From positions 1,240,001 through 1,304,000 of the forward strand of contig NZ_CP108462.1 in NCBI RefSeq assembly GCF_036226365.1: a stretch of 64,000 nucleotides of DNA, in the 5' to 3' direction. Below are positions 45,124 through 54,163 of this stretch, piece by piece. The position numbers were made by a program, and so were the translations under genes. This stretch comes from Streptomyces sp. NBC_01262 (GTDB lineage Bacteria > Actinomycetota > Actinomycetes > Streptomycetales > Streptomycetaceae). How positions within the stretch are numbered: position 1 is the stretch's first letter; each line of letters begins with the position of its first letter. The notes below the pieces were generated by a model. It did not search any database. It worked only from the letters and a program-made list of their open reading frames with translations, and was not told the origin of the DNA.

Positions 45124-47109
45124 ATGGGACGGACCTTCACACGCCTCTTCGCACGAGTCTTCACACGCCGCGCCAAGCGCGCCGCGCAGCCCGTGTCGGA
45201 GAGCGAGGAGGTGCTGTTCGGGGGCCGGCTGCGCTACGACACGGGGTGGTCGCAACACGAGAGGGCGTTCCTGGAGCTGTCGCTGTGGGCGATGGTGCGC
45301 AGACTGCCGGGACTGGTGGGCGGCACCGTGCGGCTGGCGTGGGCGGCGGACCGGCGGGCGCTGCTGGTGGTGGGCGGGTGCGAGGTGGGGCAGGGGGTGG
45401 TGCAGGCGGCGGGGCTCGTGGTGACCAACGAGGTGCTGCGGGCGCTGTTCGCGGGCGGGGACACGCAGGAGCGGCTGAAGGACGCGCTGCCGGCCCTGGT
45501 GGTGGCTGCCGTGCTCGCGGTGCTGAACGCGCTGCTCGCCTCGGGGTCCACGGCGGGCACGGGGCGGCTGGAGCCGAAGGTCGAACGGGTCGCCACGGAA
45601 CGGTACTTGGAGCGCGCGGCCCGGGTGGAGCTGGCGGCGATCGAGGACGCGGAGTTCCACCGTCTGCTGGACTCCGCGCAGTACGGGGCGACTTCCGCGC
45701 GGCACATGATCGGGGCGTGCGTGGCGGTGGTGAACGGCCTGTTCGCGTTCGCGGCGGCGGCCGGGGTGCTGACCGTGCTGCATCCGGTGCTGCTGCCGCT
45801 GCTGGCACTGATCGCGCTGCCGCGCAGCTGGGGCGCCCTGCGCGTGTCGCGGCGGCGGTACGCGTCCATGCAGACGTGGATCGAGCACGTACGGGCGGCG
45901 CGGCTGCTCGGGCAGTTGCTGATCGACGACACCGCCGCCCAGGAGGTGCGGGTGCACGGCGTCGGGTCGTATCTGCTCGGGCACTTCCGCGCCATGTCGG
46001 AGGCCTCCGAGGCCGAGCAGACCCGGCTGGCCGACGGCAAGGCGGCCACCGAGCTGACGGCTGCGACGCTGAGCGGGGCGGCGACCCTGGCGACGTACGG
46101 GGCGCTGGCCGGGCTGCTGCTGACCGGCGGGATGCAGCTGTCCGTGGCGGGTACGGCGGTGCTGGCGATACGGACCGGCTCGGCGAGCCTGGCGGCGCTC
46201 GTGACGCATGTGAACAGGCTCTACGAGGAGGCGCTGTTCGTGGCGGACCTGGAGAAACTGATCGTGGAGGCCGAGCAGTACGCCATCCCGTCGGGCGGGG
46301 CCGGGCTGCCGGCCGTACCGGCGGAGATACGGTTCGAGAAGGTGAGCTTCACCTATCCGGGCCGCGCGACCCCCGCCCTGGACGGCGTCAGCCTGAGCAT
46401 CCCCGCCGGGACGGTCGTGGCGCTCGTCGGTGAGAACGGCAGCGGGAAGTCGACGCTCGCCAAGCTGCTGGCCGGGCTCTACGCGCCCGACTCCGGCCGG
46501 ATCACCTGGGACGGCGTCGACGCCGCCACCGCCGACCGGGACCAGCTGTTCGGCCGGGTCGCCCTGGTCTCCCAGGACTTCCAGCGCTGGCCCTTCACGG
46601 CGGGCACCAACATCGCCATCGGCCGCCCCGAAGCCCCGGCCGGCGACGGCGGGCGGCTGGACGGGGCGGCCGCGTACGCCGGTGCGGACGCCATCACCGA
46701 CACCCTGCCGCGCGGCCTGCGCACCCTGCTGGCCCGGCAGTTCCACGGCGGGGTCGAGCTCTCCGGCGGCCAGTGGCAGCGCTTCGGGATCGCCCGAGCC
46801 CGCTACCGCGACGCGCCCCTGCTCATCTGCGACGAGCCCACCAGCGCCCTGGACCCGCGCGCCGAACTGGAGACCTTCGACCGGATCCGCGGCCTGGCCG
46901 GGGACGGGCAGACCGTCGTCCTGATCACGCACCGGCTGAGCAGCGTGCGCGACGCCGACATCATCTACGTGCTGCACGAGGGCAGGCTGGTGGAGTACGG
47001 CAGCCATCACGAACTGCTGGAGCAGGCGCAGGGCCGCTACCGGGAGCTGTTCGAGATGCAGGCGGCGCGCTACGCGGCTTCATCGCCGTCCCTGAGACCG
47101 AACTCATGA
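45124..47109 (+). CDS. ABC exporter, fused membrane and ATPase domains
   Basis: 661 residues from ATG 45124; a GTG at 45076 is possible and no clear ribosome-binding site decides. Residues 1-380 hold the transmembrane domain; the ATPase half has Walker A GENGSGKSTLAKLLAG, signature ELSGGQWQRFGIARA, Walker B LLICDEPTSALDP and the switch THRLSS. It resembles half-transporters of the lipid/peptide exporter class that work as dimers. No neighbouring gene indicates the substrate. Confidence 0.9.
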   Translation: MGRTFTRLFARVFTRRAKRAAQPVSESEEVLFGGRLRYDTGWSQHERAFLELSLWAMVRRLPGLVGGTVRLAWAADRRALLVVGGCEVGQGVVQAAGLVVTNEVLRALFAGGDTQERLKDALPALVVAAVLAVLNALLASGSTAGTGRLEPKVERVATERYLERAARVELAAIEDAEFHRLLDSAQYGATSARHMIGACVAVVNGLFAFAAAAGVLTVLHPVLLPLLALIALPRSWGALRVSRRRYASMQTWIEHVRAARLLGQLLIDDTAAQEVRVHGVGSYLLGHFRAMSEASEAEQTRLADGKAATELTAATLSGAATLATYGALAGLLLTGGMQLSVAGTAVLAIRTGSASLAALVTHVNRLYEEALFVADLEKLIVEAEQYAIPSGGAGLPAVPAEIRFEKVSFTYPGRATPALDGVSLSIPAGTVVALVGENGSGKSTLAKLLAGLYAPDSGRITWDGVDAATADRDQLFGRVALVSQDFQRWPFTAGTNIAIGRPEAPAGDGGRLDGAAAYAGADAITDTLPRGLRTLLARQFHGGVELSGGQWQRFGIARARYRDAPLLICDEPTSALDPRAELETFDRIRGLAGDGQTVVLITHRLSSVRDADIIYVLHEGRLVEYGSHHELLEQAQGRYRELFEMQAARYAASSPSLRPNS

Positions 47110-47173
47110 GCTGCTCCGCCAGAGCCCACCCGCGCCTGGAACCGGGAGCCGGGCCGGGCTCGTCCGAACCGGT

Positions 47174-47884
47174 GTGCAGTTCGTCGAGGCGACCGGGCTG
47201 AGCGTCCGCTCCGCGGTATGGGTGCTGCAGCGCCGGGAGACGCCGCTGCGGTTCCATCTCTTCTGCATGCTCCACTTCGGCTCGCAGGCGTACTACGACG
47301 AGATCGCGGCACGGCTGGGCGACTGCGACGTGGTCGTCGCCGAGGGACACCCCGAGTCGCCGCGCCGCTTCAACCGCCTCCGGCTCGGTTTCTATGGCTT
47401 CATGCACCGCGCGCGCTCCTCGGAGCTGGTCTACCAGCACATCGACTACGACTCGCTCGGCGTGCCCCTGATCTGGCCCGACACCCACGATCCCGAGCCG
47501 GAGGACGCCGTGTCGCGTGTCCGGCGCCCGCTCTCCGCCTACCTGAAGTTCGCGCTCTTCCTTCTCACCCTGCCGCTCGCGGTGTTCGTCCTCCTGCTGA
47601 TGGGCGGCCGGAGATTCGTCGCCCGGTCCGTCAGCCTCAACATCGAGGACAACATGGACTGGCTCAGCGACAGCCACTTCGACGCCCTGGTCCTCGGCGA
47701 CCGCGACGCCCTGCTCGTCGCCGCCCTCGCCCGCCTCCACGAGGAGCGGGCTGGCGAGCCCATCGACATCGCCGTCGTCTACGGCGCCGCCCACATGCCT
47801 GGCGTCGTACGCGGCCTGAACACGGTGTACGGCTACGGGCCCACCGGCGGCGACTGGCTGACCGTCCACGGTCTCAGGTTCTGA
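47174..47884 (+). CDS. TraB/Tiki-superfamily-like protein with one membrane segment
   Basis: 236 residues from GTG 47174, a weakly supported start. Motifs MLHFGSQAYYDEIAARL, CDVVVAEGHPE and VYGAAHMPGVV match the TraB/PrgY/Tiki hydrolase-like superfamily (HxG, AEG, GxxH). A hydrophobic span LKFALFLLTLPLAVFVLLL lies in the middle, so the protein is probably membrane anchored. Members are proposed metalloproteases; function here is unknown. Confidence 0.72.
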   Translation: MQFVEATGLSVRSAVWVLQRRETPLRFHLFCMLHFGSQAYYDEIAARLGDCDVVVAEGHPESPRRFNRLRLGFYGFMHRARSSELVYQHIDYDSLGVPLIWPDTHDPEPEDAVSRVRRPLSAYLKFALFLLTLPLAVFVLLLMGGRRFVARSVSLNIEDNMDWLSDSHFDALVLGDRDALLVAALARLHEERAGEPIDIAVVYGAAHMPGVVRGLNTVYGYGPTGGDWLTVHGLRF

Positions 47885-47975
47885 GCCTGCCGAAGTGACC
47901 CGATATCCGATGGCCGGGACCAGGCTGGATGTGCCACGCTGACGCCGTCCCGCATCCGGTGGCCGAGGGGGAAGC

Positions 47976-48194
47976 TTGCCCGTACCGTCAGGATTCAGCT
48001 ACGAGCAATGGCCTGACGGGACCGTGGTCGTCAACCACGGCTCCCGGGTGGCCGCACGGCTGCGCGGGGCTCGGGCGCAGGAATTCCTGGCGGAGGTTCA
48101 GAGCGGCGACCCGCAGCTCGTGATGGCTCGCTGGACCGGCAACTACAAGCGCGGCAACGAACGAACCGCCAAGCGCCACCCCCGCAACAGCTGA
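47976..48194 (+). CDS. small conserved-type hypothetical protein
   Basis: 72 residues from TTG 47976, with GAGGGGGA upstream. A hydrophilic, basic protein (SYEQWPDGTVVVNHGSRVAA; GNYKRGNERTAKRHPRNS) without signal or membrane segment. It resembles short uncharacterised Streptomyces proteins; I cannot assign a role. Confidence 0.6.
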   Translation: MPVPSGFSYEQWPDGTVVVNHGSRVAARLRGARAQEFLAEVQSGDPQLVMARWTGNYKRGNERTAKRHPRNS

Positions 48195-48233
48195 CCTTGC
48201 CGCTGGTGGTTCTCGCCGGTTCTCTGAGCCCCG

Positions 48234-48971
48234 TCACTCCAGCAACCCGGTACGCAGCTCCTCGACCAGCCCCTGCCCCACCCCGAGCCGCTCGCGGGCG
48301 TAACCCTCCACCGAGCCGTACTCGTCCTTCAGCCATGCCAGGAACATCCGCATCGACTCGGCCGGCGCCAGCCCGAAGCCCGGCCAGACGCTTTGCGGGT
48401 CCCTGCCGCCCGCCACACCGTCCGCGAGCATCCGCAGCGTCGCCGGCTCCGACAGCGCGTAGTCGGCGACGATGTCCTCCTCCCCCACACCCACCAGCGC
48501 GAGCACGAGCGCCGCGACGAGCCCGGTGCGGTCCTTGCCCGCCGCGCAGTGGAAGACCAGCGGCCGGCTCCCGTCGGCGGCGATCAGTTCCAGCACCTGG
48601 CGCAGTTCCGCGGCCCCGTCCTCGGCCACCTCCGCGTGCAGATCGGCGAAGAAGCGCACCGGCTCGACCTCGGCGCCCAGCGCCGGCTGATCCACCGGCC
48701 GCTGCTCGACGCTCAGGTTGTGATACGCCAGCCCCTCGGCCTCCGGCACCCGGCCCCGCTTCGCGATCTCCCACGGGTAGCGCAGATCGATCACCGTACG
48801 CACACCCAGCGCGCGGAACCGCGCCAGGTCCTCGCCTGCGAGCCTGGACAGCGCGTCGGACCGGTACAGGCGTCGCCACCGCAGCGTACGGCCGTCGCCG
48901 GACGGATAGCCGCCGAGGTCACGGAAGTTGTAGAGCCGCTCGAACTCGATGTGTCGGGTCACCGGCGGCAC
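48234..48971 (-). CDS. tyrosine-specific protein phosphatase
   Basis: 245 residues. N-terminal NFRDLGGYPSGDGRTL and the P-loop HCAAGKDRTG (CX5R) define the bacterial Tyr/dual-specificity phosphatase family, with an upstream Asp region VIDLRYPWEIAKRG. GTG 48971 is the longest start; the in-frame GTG at 48962 is an alternative. It probably dephosphorylates Tyr or phosphoinositide-like substrates; no partner gene is adjacent. Confidence 0.87.
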   Translation of the reverse strand: MPPVTRHIEFERLYNFRDLGGYPSGDGRTLRWRRLYRSDALSRLAGEDLARFRALGVRTVIDLRYPWEIAKRGRVPEAEGLAYHNLSVEQRPVDQPALGAEVEPVRFFADLHAEVAEDGAAELRQVLELIAADGSRPLVFHCAAGKDRTGLVAALVLALVGVGEEDIVADYALSEPATLRMLADGVAGGRDPQSVWPGFGLAPAESMRMFLAWLKDEYGSVEGYARERLGVGQGLVEELRTGLLE

Positions 48972-48983
48972 CCTACATTCGGT

Positions 48984-49526
48984 CTACATCCGGTGCGAGG
49001 CCCAGTCCTTGAGTACGTCGAAGTCCCGGTCCGTGAGACCGACGCGCGGGTCGACGTGATGCAGCAGCGCCGGCCCGGCGTGGTGTTCACGCACCCACCC
49101 GGGGTCGCGCTCGCCGAATTCGTCGTCGACCCAGGCGAAGGGACGCCCGGCGGCCCAGTCGACCACGTGGCGGGTCTTCCAGTGGATGCCGTCCACGTCG
49201 TCGTGGAACATCCGGGGCCATTCGATGACCGGCAGTCCGGGCAGGCCGAGCTGCGGCGCGATCAGCGTGTTCGCGTCATGCATCCAGGTGGTGGCCCAGA
49301 CCAGCTCGTACGGCAGGCCGAGCAGGGCCGCCCCGTGATCCGGGTTCAGCCATACACGCAGCGGCCTGGCCCGCTCGCCCCGGGCGGCGTGCCGCGCCAC
49401 CCAGTCACCGGGGAGCATGCGGTGCGTGGTGTATCCCCGGGGGCGGCGGTGCGCTTTGGCCGCGTAGGGGTTCAGCGGGCCGTCGACGTCGAGCAGGAGG
49501 AGCGGCCGGGGCTGTGGGGTCGGCAT
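48984..49526 (-). CDS. HAD-like hypothetical protein
   Basis: 180 residues from ATG 49526. It starts with PRPLLLLDVDGPLNPYAAK, a HAD motif I with both Asp residues, then VWATTWMHDAN and a late VDDEF resembling motif IV. The family is mainly phosphatases. It is common in Streptomyces without an assigned substrate. Its end lies 12 bp from the phosphatase start, so cotranscription is likely. Confidence 0.8.
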   Translation of the reverse strand: MPTPQPRPLLLLDVDGPLNPYAAKAHRRPRGYTTHRMLPGDWVARHAARGERARPLRVWLNPDHGAALLGLPYELVWATTWMHDANTLIAPQLGLPGLPVIEWPRMFHDDVDGIHWKTRHVVDWAAGRPFAWVDDEFGERDPGWVREHHAGPALLHHVDPRVGLTDRDFDVLKDWASHRM

Positions 49527-49579
49527 GATCAGCACGATAACCGGCGCCGGCCGGGGTAAGAGCCTGGTGGGAGGTGCGT

Positions 49580-49846
49580 ATGCCCATCCGTAGCGGAAAC
49601 GAGCCCGCTCACGCGCGCAGCCCGCTGAGGATGCGCCGGGTGTTCGCGGTGTGGGGGCTGGTCTGGGCGGTGGCCGGGACGGTGCTGTTCGCGGTGGTGG
49701 GCGAGCCCGGGTGGGCGATCGTCCTGGGAGTCGTGGCAGTGGTCGCCGCGGTGGATCTGGCGGTGATCGCGCACCGCATCCGGCAGGGCCCGCACTGGCA
49801 GCCGGGGCCGGATGTGCCCCCGTACGAGCCGCCGGACCGGCGCTGA
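49580..49846 (+). CDS. small two-helix membrane protein, DUF6343-like
   Basis: 88 residues from ATG 49580, behind GGGAGG (49569-49574). It begins with RSGNEPAHARSPLRMRRVFA and has two hydrophobic helices (AVWGLVWAVAGTVLFAVVG and IVLGVVAVVAAVDLAVIA) and a Pro-rich tail. The pattern matches a family of small Streptomyces membrane proteins I know as DUF6343; role unknown. Confidence 0.75.
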   Translation: MPIRSGNEPAHARSPLRMRRVFAVWGLVWAVAGTVLFAVVGEPGWAIVLGVVAVVAAVDLAVIAHRIRQGPHWQPGPDVPPYEPPDRR

Positions 49847-49855
49847 GCAACGCGA

Positions 49856-49885
49856 AAGGCCCGGAGGCTATGGCCTCCGGGCCTT
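49856..49885. terminator. strong terminator after tRNA and small membrane gene
   Basis: AAGGCCCGGAGGC (49856-49868) and its exact complement (49873-49885) with a TATG tetraloop. It lies 10 bp past the tRNA 3' end on the minus strand and 10 bp past the membrane-protein stop on the plus strand, so it can serve both. Confidence 0.9.
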
Positions 49886-49894
49886 CCACTTCAG

Positions 49895-49968
49895 TAGCGG
49901 GGACAGGATTTGAACCTGCGACCTCTGGGTTATGAGCCCAGCGAGCTACCGAGCTGCTCCACCCCGCG
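49895..49968 (-). tRNA. initiator tRNA-Met (CAT)
   Basis: The minus strand folds as a 74-nt tRNA: acceptor CGCGGGG/CCCCGC, D-arm GAGCAGCTCGGTAGCTC, anticodon arm CTGGGCTCATAACCCAG with CAT anticodon and T-arm with GGTTCAAATCC. Three G-C pairs in the anticodon stem (GGG/CCC) and an unpaired first base (C1 opposite T72) are hallmarks of initiator tRNA. CCA is not encoded. Confidence 0.95.
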
Positions 49969-50280
49969 TCGTTGAACCCAACCCTACGGGGTGCGGGCCG
50001 CAGAACCAAATCGCTTTTACGGGCCGGGGAACGGTGCGCGGGAAAATGCGTTGCCCGGCCCCGCGTGCTGCCCGTAACTTCTCCCCCGGCCCTGTTGCCG
50101 CCGATAGGAGAAGGCCGTTGCTCGTCTGAGGTCATGAGACACCGACCGCGCCCCGCGCGCGGTTGCGGATACGTCGACCTCGGCAGCGGGCCGCCTTCAG
50201 CCTTCCCTGTCCCCATTCCTCGCCGTATCCCGGTGTCTCCACGCGTTGCCATCGTCACTACGAGCAACCGGGAGGCCCAT
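49969..50280. other. leader region of the ABC-F gene
   Basis: A 312-bp stretch between the tRNA and the ABC-F start. The ABC-F frame is open backwards through it, with an in-frame ATG at 50134 that would add 49 residues, but the good GGGAGG site favours ATG 50281. A four-codon minigene (TTG 50116, GGAGAAGG upstream) is visible. ABC-F resistance genes are sometimes attenuated through such leaders; this is only suggestive. Confidence 0.4.
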
Positions 50281-51891
50281 ATGGGGCACTCACCCACCTC
50301 GATCACCTGCTCTCACCTCTCCTTCGCCTGGCCGGACGGGACGAACCTCTTCGACGACTTCCAGCTCGTCGTCGGACCCGGCCGCACCGGGCTCATCGGC
50401 CTCAACGGCTCCGGGAAGTCCACGCTGCTCAAGCTGGTCGCGGGCGAGCTGACGCCCTCCGCCGGCGCCGTCAGGACCACCGGCGAGGTCGGTTACCTGC
50501 CGCAGGGCGTGGCGCTGGACACCGCGCTGCGGGTCGACGAGGCGCTGGGCATCGCCGCCGCCCGCAGGGCTCTGCACGCCATCGAGTCGGGCGACACGAC
50601 CGACGTGCACTTCACCGCCGTCGGCGACGACTGGGACGTGGAGGAGCGGGCCCGGGCGGCCCTGGACCAGCTCGGCCTCCCGCACATCACCCTCGACCGC
50701 ACCATCGGGGAGGTGTCGGGCGGCGAGTCGGTGCTGCTGCGGCTGGCGGCACTGCTGCTGCGCCGCCCGGATGTGCTGCTGCTGGACGAGCCGACCAACA
50801 ACCTGGACCTGGAGGCGCGGCACAGGCTGTACGAGGCCGTCGCGGCCTGGAGCGGCGTCATGGTGGTCGTCTCGCACGACCGCGAGCTGCTCGGTCTGGT
50901 CGACCGGATCGCCGACCTGCGCGACGGAGAGGTCCGCTGGTACGGCGGCAATCTGGCGGCGTACGAGGAGCAGCTGGCCGTGGAGCAGGAGGCGGCGGAG
51001 CGCATGCTGCGGGTCGCCGAGGCGGACTTGAAACGGCAGAAGCGCGAACTGACCGACGCCCAGGTCACGCTGGCGCGGCGGGCCCGGTACGGGCAGAAGA
51101 GTTTCGAGAACAAGGTGGTCCCGAAGATCGTGGCCAATGGCCTCAGGCGCAAGGCCGAGGTCTCCGCCGGCAAGCACCGCGCCCTGCACACCGAGAAGCT
51201 GGCGGAGGCCAGGGAACGCCTCGACGAAGCCGCCCAGGCGGTCCGGGACGACGACGAGATCCGCGTCGACCTGCCGAGCACCGCCGTGCCGACCGGCCGG
51301 ACCGTGCTGACACTGCGCGGTCTGGAGCTGCGGTACGGGGCCCGGGCGGCCGGGCTCGATGTGCGCGGACCCGAGCGGATCGCGCTCACCGGCAGGAACG
51401 GCGCCGGGAAGTCGACCCTGCTGCGTACGATCGCGGGCGAGATCGCACCGGTGGCGGGTGAGGCACTGGCCCATGTGCCGGTGCGCTTCCTCCCGCAGCG
51501 GCTGGACATCCTGGACGACGCGTCGACCGTCGCCGGGAACGTCGCCCGTTTCGCGCCGGCCGCGACCGACAACCAGATCCGGTCACGGCTGGCCCGGTTC
51601 CTCTTCAAGGGCGCCCGTGCCGACCAGCCGGCCGGCAGCCTGTCGGGCGGCGAGCGTTTCCGGGCGACGCTGGCGGCGCTGATGCTGGCCGAACCGGCGC
51701 CGCAGCTCCTGCTGCTCGACGAGCCGACCAACAACCTGGACCTGGCGAGCGTGCGCCGGCTGACCGCCGCACTGGCCTCGTATCAGGGGGCGCTGATCGT
51801 GGCCAGCCACGACCTGCCGTTCCTGGAGGGGATCGGGATCACCCGGTGGCTGCGGCTGGACGGCGAGCTCACAGACCGAACGGCCAGATGA
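50281..51891 (+). CDS. ABC-F family ATPase (ribosome-associated)
   Basis: 536 residues from ATG 50281 (GGGAGG upstream). Two ATPase domains and no membrane segments: Walker A GLNGSGKSTLLKL and GRNGAGKSTLLRT; signatures VSGGESVLLRLA and LSGGERFRATLA; Walker B LLLDEPTNNLDL twice. A Lys/Arg-rich linker (about 240-330) joins them. ABC-F proteins act on the ribosome, as translation factors or antibiotic-resistance proteins. The 3' end overlaps the convergent membrane-protein gene by 23 nt. Confidence 0.93.
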   Translation: MGHSPTSITCSHLSFAWPDGTNLFDDFQLVVGPGRTGLIGLNGSGKSTLLKLVAGELTPSAGAVRTTGEVGYLPQGVALDTALRVDEALGIAAARRALHAIESGDTTDVHFTAVGDDWDVEERARAALDQLGLPHITLDRTIGEVSGGESVLLRLAALLLRRPDVLLLDEPTNNLDLEARHRLYEAVAAWSGVMVVVSHDRELLGLVDRIADLRDGEVRWYGGNLAAYEEQLAVEQEAAERMLRVAEADLKRQKRELTDAQVTLARRARYGQKSFENKVVPKIVANGLRRKAEVSAGKHRALHTEKLAEARERLDEAAQAVRDDDEIRVDLPSTAVPTGRTVLTLRGLELRYGARAAGLDVRGPERIALTGRNGAGKSTLLRTIAGEIAPVAGEALAHVPVRFLPQRLDILDDASTVAGNVARFAPAATDNQIRSRLARFLFKGARADQPAGSLSGGERFRATLAALMLAEPAPQLLLLDEPTNNLDLASVRRLTAALASYQGALIVASHDLPFLEGIGITRWLRLDGELTDRTAR

Positions 51892-52171
51892 TGCCGTGGT
51901 GCATGGTGACGAGCACGACCAGCACGACCAGGTCGGCCGCGCCGAGGAACAGGCCCAGGATGGCGCGCAGCGGGCGGCGGGTGCCGCGCACCAGTGCGAT
52001 GCCGCCGAGGACCAGCGCGAAGGGGCCGAGCACGATGTTGAAGGCGAGCAGGCCGATGAGGCCGAGGATGAAGGAGGCGACGGCCATGCCGTCGGCGCGC
52101 TCGGTGCTCTCGGCGCGCTCCATCGGGAGGGTGCTGGTGCGGGTGGGCTCGGCGGGTGCGTAGGCGTCCAT
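51869..52171 (-). CDS. small DUF4190-like membrane protein
   Basis: 100 residues from ATG 52171 (GGGGAG upstream). A hydrophilic N terminus is followed by two hydrophobic segments (VASFILGLIGLLAFNIVLGP and ILGLFLGAADLVVLVVLVTM) separated by a basic turn, the DUF4190 pattern. Function unknown. It lies 37 bp downstream of another small membrane gene on the same strand. Confidence 0.75.
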   Translation of the reverse strand: MDAYAPAEPTRTSTLPMERAESTERADGMAVASFILGLIGLLAFNIVLGPFALVLGGIALVRGTRRPLRAILGLFLGAADLVVLVVLVTMHHGIIWPFGL

Positions 52172-52208
52172 GGTTGTCTCCCCCAGGGGTGTCGGCGGTT
52201 GCGGGATG

Positions 52209-52364
52209 TCAGCGGTTGCGGGTGTGCGAGATGCCCTCGCGGACGGCGAAGGCGAGCAGCCAGGCCCCGACGAGCCCGACGCCGACCATCAGGACGGGGA
52301 GGGAGGTGTACGAGGCGGCGCCGAGGAGGACCCCGAAGACGACCAGGACGACAAGGAGGGTCAT
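52209..52364 (-). CDS. very small membrane protein
   Basis: 51 residues from ATG 52364, with GGAAAGG upstream; an upstream ATG at 52394 is possible but lies nearer the operator-like repeats. Two closely spaced hydrophobic helices (MTLLVVLVVFGVLLGAASY and VLMVGVGLVGAWLLAFAV) and a basic tail. It faces a TetR gene and may be its target. Function unknown. Confidence 0.65.
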   Translation of the reverse strand: MTLLVVLVVFGVLLGAASYTSLPVLMVGVGLVGAWLLAFAVREGISHTRNR

Positions 52365-52394
52365 GAGCCGGCCTTTCCCGGATTGGAAAAACAC

Positions 52395-52461
52395 TTGTTC
52401 ACTGACTTACGAGCCTAGTCCTGTCCGGACTCGCCAGACTCGGCGAACGGTTGTTTACTGG
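52395..52461. promoter_or_regulatory. paired TTGTTYACTGR repeats, candidate TetR sites
   Basis: TTGTTCACTGA (52395-52405) and TTGTTTACTGG (52451-52461) are similar direct repeats 56 bp apart in the region between divergent small membrane and TetR genes. This spacing and position fit sites for the TetR protein or the paired promoters; the sequence cannot distinguish them. Confidence 0.5.
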
Positions 52462-52466
52462 ATGAC

Positions 52467-53108
52467 ATGAGTCACACCCTCGGGGTCAGACAGGCCCAAA
52501 AGCTGCAAACCCGTCAGGCCCTCCTCGACGCGGGCCTGCGCCTGCTGGAGAACCAGAGCCTGAGCAGCCTCGGCCTGCGCGAGGTCACCCGCGCCGTGGG
52601 GGTCGCACCGGCCGGCTTCTACCGGCACTTCCAGGGCATCGGCGACCTCGGAGTCGCCCTCGTCCAGGAGGCGTTGGGCAGCCTGCACGCGATGATCCAG
52701 GCGATCCTGGACGAGCAGGACGACGCCGCCGAGGTCATCCAGCGCACGGTCGACGTCATCGCCGGGCACGTACGGGGGCACCGCGCCCACATCCGCTTCA
52801 TCGCGCGGGAACGGCACGGCGGCGTACAGCTGGTGCGGGAGGCGATCGCCGCCGAACTCGACCAGTTCGCGACCGAGGTGAGCGCGGCGCTCGGCGCACA
52901 GCCCCTGTCGGCCGGCTGGAGCGCGGACGACCTGCGGATGCTCGCCGAGCTCTATGTCGACCGCATGCTCATGACGGCCACCGCCTTCATGGAGGCGCCG
53001 GCCGGGGACACCGGGGCGGAGGCCCGGATCGCGCGGACCGCGCGCCGGCAGCTCTTCCTGATGTACCTCGGCCGGCGGCACTGGCTCGACGGCCAGGTCG
53101 TGCCCTAG
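52467..53108 (+). CDS. TetR-family regulator, FabR-like
   Basis: 213 residues. HTH QTRQALLDAGLRLLENQSLS then SLGLREVTRAVGVAPAGFYR. The SLGLREVTRAVGVAPAGFYRHF stretch and C-terminal organisation resemble FabR-type regulators of fatty-acid metabolism. Divergent from two small membrane-protein genes, with repeat sequences between, which suggests it controls membrane-related genes. The effector is not known. Confidence 0.88.
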   Translation: MSHTLGVRQAQKLQTRQALLDAGLRLLENQSLSSLGLREVTRAVGVAPAGFYRHFQGIGDLGVALVQEALGSLHAMIQAILDEQDDAAEVIQRTVDVIAGHVRGHRAHIRFIARERHGGVQLVREAIAAELDQFATEVSAALGAQPLSAGWSADDLRMLAELYVDRMLMTATAFMEAPAGDTGAEARIARTARRQLFLMYLGRRHWLDGQVVP

Positions 53109-53130
53109 GCCCTGTCCGGACCAGCCGAGT

Positions 53131-53622
53131 TCAGCTCGCGGCCAGCGCCTTGGTGAGTTCCTCGGTGAGGGTGTCCGTGCTCTGGAAGGTCAGCCCGGCC
53201 AGGGCCACATGCTTCCAGCGCACGGTCCCGGCCGCGTCGACGATGAACACCGAGCGGCGCAGGCCGAGTCCGGGGACGGCGATGCCGTAGGCCTTCGCCA
53301 CCTCGCGGTCGGTGTCGGCGAGCAGCGGGAAGGCCAGGTCGTAGCGGCGCGCGAAGGACTCGTGACTGTCCAGGCCCTGGGGGCTTATCCCCCAGACCGT
53401 CGCCCCGAGGTCCTTGAAGCGCTCCAGGTCGGAGGTGTACGAGCACAGCTGCTTGGTGCAGGTGGCCGTGTTGTCACCGGGGTAGAAGACCAGGACCAGG
53501 GGTGTGCCGAGCTGCCCGGAGAGCGTGTAGCTGCCGCGCGGGGCCTCGCCGTCGGAGCCGACGAGAAGTCCGGGCAGGGTGAAGTCGGGGGCCGGTGTGC
53601 CGACTTCGGGGGTCTTGGCCAT
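53131..53622 (-). CDS. peroxiredoxin, BCP/PrxQ type
   Basis: 163 residues from ATG 53622 (AAAGGA upstream). Thioredoxin fold with VLVFYPGDNTATCTKQLCSY, where the peroxidatic and resolving Cys are spaced CX4C as in BCP/PrxQ. It reduces hydroperoxides with thioredoxin. Its end is 22 bp from the convergent TetR gene. No regulator site seen. Confidence 0.92.
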   Translation of the reverse strand: MAKTPEVGTPAPDFTLPGLLVGSDGEAPRGSYTLSGQLGTPLVLVFYPGDNTATCTKQLCSYTSDLERFKDLGATVWGISPQGLDSHESFARRYDLAFPLLADTDREVAKAYGIAVPGLGLRRSVFIVDAAGTVRWKHVALAGLTFQSTDTLTEELTKALAAS

Positions 53623-53687
53623 GGGGTCAGTCCTTTGTGGGGGGGGGTGACTGGTTGCCTGCGTCAACTGCGAATCCAGTATGACTG

Positions 53688-54146
53688 TCAGACAACAGCG
53701 AGCCCCGGCAGGTGCTCGGCCAGGTGCAGGGCGTGCAGCGCCGCGAACTCCTCGTGCGTGCAGCGCCCGTAGGTGGGATGCGGGGCGTGCGCGCCCGTAT
53801 GCGCGGTGAACACCTTCACGGCCTCGTCGAGGCGCGCCATCGCCTCGCCCACCGGCAGGGCCGGGTCGAGCGCGGGCGCCCCCTCGATCACGGCGCCCAG
53901 CGGGTGCTTCATCGCTCCACGCCGCAGGAACGCCTTCTTCACGACGGGCCCGATGACGGCCCGCACCAGGGCCGGCTTGAGTTTGGGATAGCCGGATACC
54001 GAGTAGCCGACGGTCTGGGCGCAGTGCTGGACGGTCTGCGACAGGTTCCAGACACTGCCGGGGGCCAGGACGGCGGCTTCGTCACGCCCTTCGGCGATGT
54101 CGGTGCGCAGGCGGTCGGCCAGGGTGCTGAGGGAGTTCTCGGTCAT
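53688..54146 (-). CDS. DUF1569/DinB-like protein
   Basis: 152 residues from ATG 54146. A four-helix-bundle-like protein with WNLSQTVQHCAQTVGYSVSG and TYGRCTHEEFAALHALHLAEHL; the His pattern (QH...H..H) is that of DinB/DUF1569 proteins, which may bind a metal or act as thiol-dependent transferases. It lies 17 bp after the acetyltransferase gene. Specific role unknown. Confidence 0.75.
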   Translation of the reverse strand: MTENSLSTLADRLRTDIAEGRDEAAVLAPGSVWNLSQTVQHCAQTVGYSVSGYPKLKPALVRAVIGPVVKKAFLRRGAMKHPLGAVIEGAPALDPALPVGEAMARLDEAVKVFTAHTGAHAPHPTYGRCTHEEFAALHALHLAEHLPGLAVV

Positions 54147-54163
54147 GACGGCCAGGGTAAGGG

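Noticed and set aside
49895..49968. tRNA gene as an integration site of a mobile element
   Set aside because: No integrase, no repeated tRNA 3' fragment and ordinary chromosomal genes on both sides.
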